Below, piece by piece: positions 56,661 through 64,000 of a stretch of DNA of 64,000 nucleotides. This DNA comes from an uncultured Bacteroidales bacterium (GTDB taxonomy: Bacteria > Bacteroidota > Bacteroidia > Bacteroidales > UBA932), in assembly GCA_937900465.1 (NCBI GenBank), contig CALCEJ010000155.1, forward strand, positions 6,388-70,387, given 5' to 3'. Made by a program: the position numbers and the translations under genes. Position 1 is the stretch's first letter; each line of letters begins with the position of its first letter. Under the pieces are notes generated by a model that did no database searches, had not been told where the DNA came from, and worked only from the letters and a program-made list of their open reading frames with translations.

Positions 56661-56740
56661 CGATGGAGGGTGACTCTCTGCGTGGTGGAACTCTTCGCGG
56701 CGATGGAGGGTGACTCTCTGCGTGGTGGAACTCTTCGCGG
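56661..56740. repeat. 40-bp tandem duplication
   Basis: Bases 56661-56700 are repeated exactly at 56701-56740, ending 17 bases before the def stop. With the preceding repeats it accounts for the non-coding stretch 56377-56756. Confidence 0.85.
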
Positions 56741-56756
56741 CGAAGCAGTGTCGCTC

Positions 56757-57395
56757 TCAGCGGGCCTCGTTCGCGGACAATTCTGCCGCCCAGGCCTCAT
56801 CGACGAACACCGTATCGGCCCGGTCGATGTAGAGGATGCCGTCGAGGTGGTCGCACTCGTGCTGGAATATGATTGCGGTATAGCCCTCGACAGTTTCTCT
56901 CCGGGGGGTATGCCTGTATGGGTCCAGATAGGAAATGACGACCTTGCTGTAGCGGGGAACAAGGCCTCTCATCGGCGGAACGGAAAGACAGCCCTCGGGG
57001 CCGGAGGTGACCTCACCGAGACGTTCCTCTATATGGAGATTAAGATAGCACTCGAAGGGCTCTCCCGGCTTGTCGAACCTTTGGACCCAGGCGATTCTCC
57101 GCCCGATTCCGACCTGTGGCGCGGCTATTCCAACCCCGTCTTGGGAGGGGTGCCGTACGGTGTAAAGCATCCTTGCCGTGAGGGTTTTCAGGTCCTTCGA
57201 CCGGAGCTCTGCGCGGCTGAGGTCCCTGGAGGGGGTCCGGAGAATCGCGCTGTCAAGGGAGATAACCGTAACGTAGAGGAGGGAGTCCTCCGAGGAACGG
57301 ATGATCTGCCTTTCCGCCCTTGAAAAGCGGGGCGGGACAAGCCCCGCCACAACAAGTAGAATAGCAGGGAGTAAAAGCCAGAGAATTTTTCTCAA
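56757..57395 (-). CDS. def: Peptide deformylase with N-terminal membrane anchor
   Basis: 212 residues. All three deformylase motifs are intact: GVGIAAPQVG, EGCLSVP and QHECDHLDG with the metal-binding Cys and His residues. The core removes formyl groups from nascent proteins. Unusually, about 20 hydrophobic residues (ILWLLLPAILLVVAGLV) precede the domain, suggesting membrane anchoring or export, unlike cytosolic deformylases. It may be an accessory paralogue rather than the housekeeping enzyme; this cannot be settled from the window. Confidence 0.85.
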   Translation of the reverse strand: MRKILWLLLPAILLVVAGLVPPRFSRAERQIIRSSEDSLLYVTVISLDSAILRTPSRDLSRAELRSKDLKTLTARMLYTVRHPSQDGVGIAAPQVGIGRRIAWVQRFDKPGEPFECYLNLHIEERLGEVTSGPEGCLSVPPMRGLVPRYSKVVISYLDPYRHTPRRETVEGYTAIIFQHECDHLDGILYIDRADTVFVDEAWAAELSANEAR

Positions 57396-57467
57396 ACGAG
57401 GGTTTCTTTATTACATCTGCAAAGGTACAAAAACACCTCAAAGTGAACAACATTGGGAAAAAATATT

Positions 57468-57475
57468 TATTTTTG
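57468..57475 (+). promoter_or_regulatory. -7 box for the MFS-susCD operon
   Basis: TATTTTTG, 32 bases before the ATG at 57508. No good -33 motif at the normal distance. Confidence 0.45.
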
Positions 57476-57507
57476 TGGGCTAGATACAGTGTAACGAGAC
57501 CACATTT

Positions 57508-58860
57508 ATGAGTAGCACAAAAAGAGACCTGACGTTCCGGCAGCTGGTTGACCTTAGCTTTGGATTCTTCGGAGTCCAGATTGCTTATGCCCTCCAGAGC
57601 GCGAACATTAGCCGCATCTTCGCAACCCTCGGAGCTGACCCTCATCAGCTTTCCTTCTTCTGGATCCTTCCTCCCCTTATGGGAATGATAGTCCAGCCCC
57701 TTGTCGGAAAATTCTCCGACAGGACCTGGTGCAAGATGGGCCGCCGCAAGCCGTATCTTCTCATTGGAGCCCTCATCGCCGTACTGGTGATGATATTCCT
57801 CCCGAACGCAGGCTCGCTGCACTTCTCCACGAAGCTCTTCCTGGGCCTTAACATGGCTATGTGGTTCGGCCTTTTCTCGCTGATTTTCCTCGATACCTCT
57901 ATCAATATGGCCATGCAGCCGTTCAAGATGATGGTTGGCGATATGGTAAACGAGAAGCAGAAAACCACCGCATACAGCATCCAGAGCTTCCTGTGCAACG
58001 CCGGTTCCCTGCTGGGATACCTGTTCCCGATTTTCTTCACCTGGATAGGAATAGCCAATACCGCCCCCGAAGGCGTTATCCCCGACAGCGTCATCTACAG
58101 TTTCTACACCGGCGCCGCAATCCTTATTCTCTGCGTCCTGTATACCTTCGTCCGTGTCAAGGAAATGCCTCCGAAGGAGTATGCTGAGTTCCACGACATC
58201 GACCTCGACGCCAAGAAGGAAGAGCCCAGGGAAGGCCTCCTTAAACTCCTCCTCAAGGCTCCGAACACCTTCTGGACAGTGGGTCTCGTGCAGTTCTTCT
58301 CATGGGCCGCGTTCCTTTATATGTGGACATACACCAATGGAGCAATCGCAAATAACGTCTGGGGTACGACCGATACCGCATCGGCCGGATACCAGGCCGC
58401 CGGAAACTGGGTGGGCGTGCTGTTCGCGGTACAGGCCGTCGGGTCGCTCATATGGGCAGCGGTCCTTCCCCGCTTCAAAAGCATTAGGACGGCTTACGTG
58501 GTGAGTCTCCTTATTGGCGCGGCGGGCTTTGCCTCCGTTGCATTCATACATAATCAGTTCGTCCTGTTCGGAAGCTTCCTCCTTATCGGAGCCGCGTGGG
58601 CCGCAATGCTTGCCCTGCCGTTCACGCTGCTTACCAACGCGCTTGAAGGCAGCCCGTATATGGGCTCCTATCTGGGTCTTTTCAACTGCACGATCTGCCT
58701 GCCCCAGATTGTTGCGGCGGCAACGGGCGGACTCGTCCTTTCGCTCCTGAAGACTCAGGGGGCGATGTTTATCGCGGCGGGCTGCTTCCTCGTGCTGGGA
58801 GCCCTCAGCGTGAGTCTCGTCAAAGTCAAAAACCGTGAAACCAATCAGAATAACCAATAA
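57508..58860 (+). CDS. SLC45-like MFS sugar transporter
   Basis: 450 residues with about twelve membrane helices. It carries MFS features (GKFSDRTWCKMGRRKPYLLIG, the D/R-rich loop between helices 2 and 3) and SLC45-like motifs (QIAYALQSANISRIF, GYLFPIFF). Homologues in Bacteroidota maltose/sucrose loci import disaccharides across the inner membrane. susC starts 15 bases later, so this is the first gene of the operon and would take up the oligosaccharide products. Confidence 0.85.
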   Translation: MSSTKRDLTFRQLVDLSFGFFGVQIAYALQSANISRIFATLGADPHQLSFFWILPPLMGMIVQPLVGKFSDRTWCKMGRRKPYLLIGALIAVLVMIFLPNAGSLHFSTKLFLGLNMAMWFGLFSLIFLDTSINMAMQPFKMMVGDMVNEKQKTTAYSIQSFLCNAGSLLGYLFPIFFTWIGIANTAPEGVIPDSVIYSFYTGAAILILCVLYTFVRVKEMPPKEYAEFHDIDLDAKKEEPREGLLKLLLKAPNTFWTVGLVQFFSWAAFLYMWTYTNGAIANNVWGTTDTASAGYQAAGNWVGVLFAVQAVGSLIWAAVLPRFKSIRTAYVVSLLIGAAGFASVAFIHNQFVLFGSFLLIGAAWAAMLALPFTLLTNALEGSPYMGSYLGLFNCTICLPQIVAAATGGLVLSLLKTQGAMFIAAGCFLVLGALSVSLVKVKNRETNQNNQ

Positions 58861-58875
58861 CCAAATAACCCTTTT

Positions 58876-61800
58876 ATGAAAAGAATTATCAGCGCATTTG
58901 CAGCACTGCTTCTCGCTGTATCAGTATTCGCCCAGGGCGGATACAAGGTCCAGGGAGTCGTGGTGGACGATTTCGGCCCCGTGATGGGCGCCTCCGTCCT
59001 GCAGGCTGGAACCCTCAACGGAGTCTCCACCGGTCTTGACGGTGACTTCGTCCTGACCGTACCGGACGGCGACACGATGATTGAAATCAGCTACATCGGC
59101 TATCAGACCCTGAGCTTCAAGGCCTCTGAGGTCCCCGCAACCGTAGTTCTCCGCGAAGATGCGGAGTTCCTTGACGACGTCGTCGTCATCGGTTACGGCT
59201 CCCAGTCCAAGAAGGAAGTCACCGGCTCCGTCGCATCACTGAAGGCGGACGACTTCAACAAGGGCGCAGTCGCTAACCCCATGGGCCTTCTCCAGGGTAA
59301 GGTCGCCGGCCTTAACATCATCAAGAACGGCGGTGATGACCCCGCACAGAACAGCTATAACGTCCAGCTCCGAGGCGTCGGCTCCCTCAGCGGTTCCACC
59401 GAACCCCTCTACGTCATCGACGGTGTTCCCGGCGGAAGCCTCTCTTCCGTCCAGCCTTCGGATATCGAGTCCATCGACATTCTCAAGGACGGTTCTGCCG
59501 CAGCTATTTACGGTACCCGTGCAAACGCGGGCGTTATCCTCATCACAACCCGCCGCGGCAACAAGGACGGCGCGTTCTCCGCTGACTATGCAGGCAACGT
59601 GAGCGTTGGTTTCATCACCAACGTTCCCCGCGTGCTGACAGCTCAGGAGTACCGCGACCTCGAGGTTGCAAAGGGCCTTGGAACAGACTACGGTGCAAAC
59701 ACCGACTGGATCAAGGAAATTTCCCGCAACCCCGTCTCCCACACGCATAACGTGTCCATCGCAGGAGGCACCAAGGACTTCAACTACCGCGCATCCGTGG
59801 GCTACCGCAACGTCCAGGGTGTTGCAAAGAAGTCAGACTTCGATGAGATCAACGGCCGTTTCGCCGCAGACCAGAAGGCGCTTAAGGGAAAACTCAGCAT
59901 CTCCTACGACTTCTCCTGGCAGAGGGCGAACAAGAACTGGGCGAACTACGATGACTTCAACCAGGCCATCCGTTCGAATCCCACGATGCCCGTCAGGTCC
60001 GATGATCCCAAGTTCGAAAAGTACGGCGGCTACTACGAGAGTGACAACTTCTACACCCGTAACCCCGTCTCCGACATAGAACAGACTGAAAACCAGCAGA
60101 AGGACCAGAACGTGATCGGATCCGTCAGGGCGACCCTCGACATCATCCCCGGTCTCAAGTTCACGACCTTCTACAGCGTCCAGGACAATGTTACCTGGAA
60201 CGGCAAATACCAGAACAGCACTCTGCGCGCCGTTACCGGCAAGGACGGTGTCGCCTCCCAGACCTACGGCTCCTATGTCCAGCAGGTTGTCGAGAATACC
60301 CTTAACTATATGGGCTCGACGGGAAAGCACAACTACCAGTTCCTCCTCGGACAGAGCTACCAGACTGACCTTACCCAGGGCTTCTACGCGATGAACTCCC
60401 TTTTCCCTCTTGACAGGCTTCTGTACAACAATATGGGGATGGGTGAAGGAAAGCTTTCCGGAAAGACCGATGACGCCAACATTACCTCTTATAAATATAA
60501 GGATAAGCTCGCATCCTTCTTCGTCCGCGGACTTTACAACTACGCAGGCAAGTACTTCCTGAGCGCCAGCGCCCGTCTGGAGGGTTCCTCCAAGTTCGGT
60601 TCCAAGGCAAGCAAACTCCTTGGACCCTGGGGTATTTTCCCTTCCATTTCCGCCAGCTGGAATATGACGGAGGAAGACTTTATGCAGGGTGTGACCTGGC
60701 TCGACGACCTGAAGATCCGTGCAGGTTACGGTGTTACCGGTAATATGCCCGGAGGACACTACCTCTATATGATGCTTGTGGGTCCCGGAAGCGACTATGT
60801 CTTCTCCGACGGCGAGTTCATCCTTCCCTGGGGTCCCCAGACGAACGTGAACGAGTTTATTCGCTGGGAGGAAAAGCACGAGACCAACGTGGGTGTTGAC
60901 TTCTCCATCCTTGACGGCCGTATCACCGGTACCGTCGACGGATACTTCCGTAACACGACCAACCTCCTCTGGGAGTACGACGTTCCCCTTACCGGCGGCA
61001 ACGTTTCCGCAAAGAAGTGGGATAACTACGGCCAGATTCACAACTACGGTATCGAGGCCAGCGTCAACGGAATCATCCTCAAGAGAAAGGACCTCGAATG
61101 GAACGCAGGCCTGAACTTCGCGTGGAACCGCAACCGCGTCGTCCGTATCACCGGCGAACAGTACGGTAACTACGATGCTGACGGAAACCTCATCGCTTCT
61201 TATATGAACACCGGTTACATCTCCTCCGGAGACGGTGAGACCGGAAACTACGTTATGAGGCTTGTCGAAGGGGAGGCTGTCGGTAACTTCTACGGTTACA
61301 AATTCATCGGAATCCAGTCCACAGGTGTCTCCGTGTTCGAATCTGCGACCGGCGGCCCTACGACCAGCCCCAACGATAACGACAAGCAGGTTCTCGGAAA
61401 TGCATTCCCTCTGCTGACACTCGGCTTCAGCACCGGCCTTAGGTATAAGAACTTCGACGTTTCGATGAACTTCCGCGGTCAGATCGGAGGTCTCATCTTC
61501 AACGAAACCCGCTACTTCTACGAGAACACCCGCGGTACGGAGAACGTTCTCCTCTCCTCCTTCAGCGGAGAGGCTGAGAGGCTTACCCACTGGATTGACA
61601 ATCCTTCCGCGACTAACGCTTCCCTGCGTTACTTCTCTGACTTCTACCTCGAGGATGCTTCCTACCTGAAACTGAATGACCTCACCATAGGTTGGACCCC
61701 CAAGATTACGGGAACCGTCGGCGAGTACATCCATAACCTCCGGGTTTACTTCAATGCCCAGAACCTGTTTACCATCACAGGCTATCAGGGTCACGATCCG

Positions 61801-61899
61801 TCAACTGTCTCGATGTCCGGCCTTGCTCCGGGCTTCGACGGCCGTTCCTACTATCCCACTCAGAGGACATTCAGCCTCGGTGTAAACCTCAACTTCTAA
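58876..61899 (+). CDS. SusC/RagA-family TonB-dependent receptor
   Basis: 1007 residues. Signal peptide ending VFA, N-terminal carboxypeptidase-like domain (about 25-105), TonB box-like DVVVIGYGSQSKKEVTGSV, plug domain with QGKVAGLNI, NVQLRGVGS and IESIDILKDGSAAAIYGTRAN, and the 22-strand barrel ending in an aromatic residue (LGVNLNF). It forms the outer-membrane glycan importer together with the SusD lipoprotein that follows 13 bases later. Substrate not determinable from the sequence. Confidence 0.96.
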   Translation: MKRIISAFAALLLAVSVFAQGGYKVQGVVVDDFGPVMGASVLQAGTLNGVSTGLDGDFVLTVPDGDTMIEISYIGYQTLSFKASEVPATVVLREDAEFLDDVVVIGYGSQSKKEVTGSVASLKADDFNKGAVANPMGLLQGKVAGLNIIKNGGDDPAQNSYNVQLRGVGSLSGSTEPLYVIDGVPGGSLSSVQPSDIESIDILKDGSAAAIYGTRANAGVILITTRRGNKDGAFSADYAGNVSVGFITNVPRVLTAQEYRDLEVAKGLGTDYGANTDWIKEISRNPVSHTHNVSIAGGTKDFNYRASVGYRNVQGVAKKSDFDEINGRFAADQKALKGKLSISYDFSWQRANKNWANYDDFNQAIRSNPTMPVRSDDPKFEKYGGYYESDNFYTRNPVSDIEQTENQQKDQNVIGSVRATLDIIPGLKFTTFYSVQDNVTWNGKYQNSTLRAVTGKDGVASQTYGSYVQQVVENTLNYMGSTGKHNYQFLLGQSYQTDLTQGFYAMNSLFPLDRLLYNNMGMGEGKLSGKTDDANITSYKYKDKLASFFVRGLYNYAGKYFLSASARLEGSSKFGSKASKLLGPWGIFPSISASWNMTEEDFMQGVTWLDDLKIRAGYGVTGNMPGGHYLYMMLVGPGSDYVFSDGEFILPWGPQTNVNEFIRWEEKHETNVGVDFSILDGRITGTVDGYFRNTTNLLWEYDVPLTGGNVSAKKWDNYGQIHNYGIEASVNGIILKRKDLEWNAGLNFAWNRNRVVRITGEQYGNYDADGNLIASYMNTGYISSGDGETGNYVMRLVEGEAVGNFYGYKFIGIQSTGVSVFESATGGPTTSPNDNDKQVLGNAFPLLTLGFSTGLRYKNFDVSMNFRGQIGGLIFNETRYFYENTRGTENVLLSSFSGEAERLTHWIDNPSATNASLRYFSDFYLEDASYLKLNDLTIGWTPKITGTVGEYIHNLRVYFNAQNLFTITGYQGHDPSTVSMSGLAPGFDGRSYYPTQRTFSLGVNLNF

Positions 61900-61912
61900 T
61901 GATTAAAGGGAT

Positions 61913-63478
61913 ATGAAAAAGATATATACTATAGTTCTTGCAGTCCTTGGCCTTGGTGCAGTCGCCTGCACGGACCTTTCCCCGGAAGTCTACACCGACG
62001 TCCGTAAGGAGGACTATTTCCAGACTCCCTCCCAGTTCTCCACCCTCATCGCTAACGCTTATTCACAGCTTGCCGGCGAGTATGGATACGTCTACCGTGA
62101 AGGTTTCTGGAGTCTCCAGGAATACACCTCCGACGAGGTGATCGTCCCTACCCGCGGAACAGACTGGTTCGACGCAGGAGTTCCCCTCGCAATGCACCAG
62201 CACACCTGGGGCAGCAACACCCGCGACATCAACAACGGATGGAGCTTCGCTTACGGCGGTGTCACCAAGTGCAACACCGTTATCGACAACATCCACACCC
62301 TTATGGGCGATAATGAGGAGGAGTATTCCGCTGCTGCCAAGGCCGGTCTTGCCGAGGCAAAGATTCTCCGCGCCTTCTATCATCTTCTCGCGATGGACGT
62401 ATATGGAAATGTCCATATCGATGACGGTGAGAGGGAAATCAAGCAGCTCAGCCGCAAGGAAGTCTTCGAGTGGATTGAGAATGAACTGAAGACCAACTTG
62501 GAATTGGTCGACGACGGGGTCCGTTACGGCTCTATGACCCGCCCCGTGGCTTATATGATCCTTGCAAAGATGTATCTTAACGCAGAGGTCTATACCGGAA
62601 CGGCCCGCTGGGCTGACGCCGAAGAGTACTGCGACAAGATTATCGACGGCGAGTACTACAGCCTGAATGACAACTACTTCGATGCCTTCAGGACCAACAA
62701 CACCTCGAACAAGGAAATCATTTTCCCCATCGTGTTCGACAAGGTCTATGCTAACGGAAATATGTTCCACCTCATCACCCAGCACTACGCTATGCGTGAT
62801 GTCTTCAGTTTTACGACTGACTGCTGGAACGGTCCCTGCACCCTCGAATCCTTCTACAACAAGTACAAGGACGGCGACGTAAGGCGCAACCAGTGGTTCG
62901 TCGGCCCTGTCTATGACACCAAGACTGATTGGAACACCGTCGTGAACAACCGTTCCGCCTGGACCGGAAAGGAAGTGAAGTGGACCCACGCGGAATCTAC
63001 TTTCCCCGTGATCATCACTGCTGCCGTCACCACGAAGGAAGATCCCACAGGAGCGAATTCCTGCGAAGGCGCCCGTTTCTTCAAGTTCGAATTCGAGAAC
63101 GGAATAGCCCATCACGCAGACTCCGATTTCCCCATCTACCGCTACGCTGACGTCCTCCTTATGAAGGCGGAAGCCCGTATGAGGCAGGCGGGTGGCGCTG
63201 TGGATGACACAACGCTCGACCTTATCAACCAGGTCCATACCCGTGCAGGCCTTCCCGCCTATACCGCCGCGGAAGTCACTTATGACGAACTGTTGGATGA
63301 GCGCGGACGCGAACTCGCCTGGGAAGGACATCGCCGCGACGACCTTATCCGTTTCGGAAAATTCGGCGGAACCTGGGAGTTCAAGGAGGCAAGTGACAAG
63401 AATCACGAGCTGTTCCCCATCCCCGACTGGGTTCGCGACGGCGCTCCCGGCGTTTACACCCAGAACCCCGGTTATTGA
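61913..63478 (+). CDS. SusD/RagB-family glycan-binding lipoprotein
   Basis: 521 residues. Lipobox GLGAVAC. SusD features: DLSPEVYTDV near the start, TPR-like helices (AEAKILRAFYHLLAMDVYGNV), PIYRYADVLLMKAEARM, and the C-terminal DELLDERGRELAWEGHRRDDLIRFGKF. It captures glycans and closes the SusC pore. Located between susC and a pectate-lyase-like gene. Confidence 0.95.
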   Translation: MKKIYTIVLAVLGLGAVACTDLSPEVYTDVRKEDYFQTPSQFSTLIANAYSQLAGEYGYVYREGFWSLQEYTSDEVIVPTRGTDWFDAGVPLAMHQHTWGSNTRDINNGWSFAYGGVTKCNTVIDNIHTLMGDNEEEYSAAAKAGLAEAKILRAFYHLLAMDVYGNVHIDDGEREIKQLSRKEVFEWIENELKTNLELVDDGVRYGSMTRPVAYMILAKMYLNAEVYTGTARWADAEEYCDKIIDGEYYSLNDNYFDAFRTNNTSNKEIIFPIVFDKVYANGNMFHLITQHYAMRDVFSFTTDCWNGPCTLESFYNKYKDGDVRRNQWFVGPVYDTKTDWNTVVNNRSAWTGKEVKWTHAESTFPVIITAAVTTKEDPTGANSCEGARFFKFEFENGIAHHADSDFPIYRYADVLLMKAEARMRQAGGAVDDTTLDLINQVHTRAGLPAYTAAEVTYDELLDERGRELAWEGHRRDDLIRFGKFGGTWEFKEASDKNHELFPIPDWVRDGAPGVYTQNPGY

Positions 63479-63532
63479 TCAGGATTAACTAAACCTAAAT
63501 AGAAACAAACCATTAACTCAAACTACAAAACA

Positions 63533-64000
63533 ATGAAAAGAATATCTGAATTAGCATTATTCCTTGCAGCACTGTTGTTTGCTGCATGTGGCGGTGGAGA
63601 CGACAGCGATGATGGAGGTGGTTCCAGCAGCGGCTCCGGTAGTAATAGTACACTAACTACTTACAGTGCCGCACGCACACTTGCCTTCCCTGGTGCCGAT
63701 GGTGGTGCCGGCAAAATTACCGGCGGAGCTGGTGGTAGCGTATATATCGTAAATAGTCTGGCTGACGATGGCACAGCAGGAACACTGCGCAATGCCCTTC
63801 AAAGCGGTAGCCGTACCATCGTATTTTCCGTTGGGGGACAGATTGACCTTAAGAGTAAGCTTGAGATAACGAACTCAAATATCACTATTGCCGGACAGAC
63901 AGCTCCAGGTGAAGGTATTACCGTTGCGGGATATCCTGTCTATATCAGTGGTGACAATATTATTATACGCTTTATGCGCTTCCGCCTTGGCGACCAAAAC
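63533..64000 (+). CDS. Pectate lyase-like lipoprotein, N-terminal part
   Basis: The first 156 codons lie in the window; the gene runs off the right edge. Signal peptide with lipobox (LLFAAC), a Gly/Ser/Asp linker, and then the start of a PL1-type right-handed beta-helix: TLAFPGADGGAGKIT, VYIVNSLADDG, GTLRNALQ, RTIVFSVGGQIDL, ITIAGQTAPGEGI and the IIIRFMRFRLGDQN strand. It should cleave pectin. Gene composition is lower in G+C than susCD. It follows susD by 54 bases, in the same direction. Confidence 0.88.
   Translation, partial: MKRISELALFLAALLFAACGGGDDSDDGGGSSSGSGSNSTLTTYSAARTLAFPGADGGAGKITGGAGGSVYIVNSLADDGTAGTLRNALQSGSRTIVFSVGGQIDLKSKLEITNSNITIAGQTAPGEGITVAGYPVYISGDNIIIRFMRFRLGDQN

Noticed and set aside
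59833..61794. 653-codon open frame antisense to susC
   Set aside because: SusC has full-length family motifs on the plus strand; the antisense frame is open only because of strong C/G-ending codon bias and shows no motif.
62063..63406. 447-codon open frame antisense to susD
   Set aside because: Shadow of SusD, no supporting motif.

Overview
The window is chromosomal DNA of a Bacteroidales bacterium. The evidence is TAnnTTTG-type -7 boxes, absence of Shine-Dalgarno-led starts in most genes, SusC/SusD, BACON and fimbrillin-type lipoproteins, and an Rnf operon in the order B-C-D-G-E-A. The host part is GC-rich with strong C/G-ending codon bias; 10.1-28.1 kb is clearly more AT-rich. The genus cannot be fixed from sequence alone; an Alistipes/RC9/Cryptobacteroides-like gut lineage is only a guess.

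Layout. 1-9.7 kb: core genes (ssb start, flippase-like membrane protein, PfkB kinase, a conserved Bacteroidales protein, small multidrug export family protein, xth, cysS, folD) and two large lipoproteins. A one-gene insertion sits between a duplicated 41-bp tail of xth, and cysS carries an in-frame palindromic insert. 10.08-28.12 kb: two mobile elements in tandem at the 3' end of a tRNA-Leu(UAA) gene. Element A (about 4.8 kb) has no recombinase and carries a promoter-led structured RNA candidate, two big lipoproteins with C-type-lectin/FISUMP-like ends and a 47-residue peptide gene. Element B (about 13.2 kb) carries a tyrosine integrase, an excisionase-like HTH protein, a serine recombinase, a DpnII-type GATC restriction-modification system, an orphan C5 methylase and several unknown genes. 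Both have matching left and right ends. 28.2-40.4 kb: two M23 peptidases, MerR, Nif3, a zinc-ribbon protein, dnaB, DUF3108, RseC and rnfBCDGEA.

40.4-51.2 kb: a surface region. A tightly packed minus-strand operon encodes an EF-hand protein, a 1180-residue lipoprotein amylase with starch-binding modules, two fimbrillin-family lipoproteins whose C-terminal domains resemble the amylase's SusE/F-like modules, a short lipoprotein, a DUF3575 protein and a DUF3868 protein. I read it as a candidate starch-capturing fimbrial system, and it is the strongest new idea in the window. 51.2-57.4 kb: small enzymes (GNAT, ProX/YbaK-like deacylase, membrane-anchored peptide deformylase), a divergent pair of fimbrillin-like lipoproteins each preceded by a short peptide gene, and several palindromic or tandem repeats. 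57.5-64 kb: a polysaccharide-utilisation cluster (SLC45-like MFS transporter, SusC, SusD, truncated pectate lyase).

Cross-cutting observations: a dispersed palindromic repeat with compensatory stem changes (three places), three short-peptide genes each beside a lipoprotein gene, and a promoter architecture (CCAATATTGG, 28 bp, -7 box) shared by three transcripts of element B. No CRISPR array, reverse transcriptase, rRNA or conjugation gene was found.
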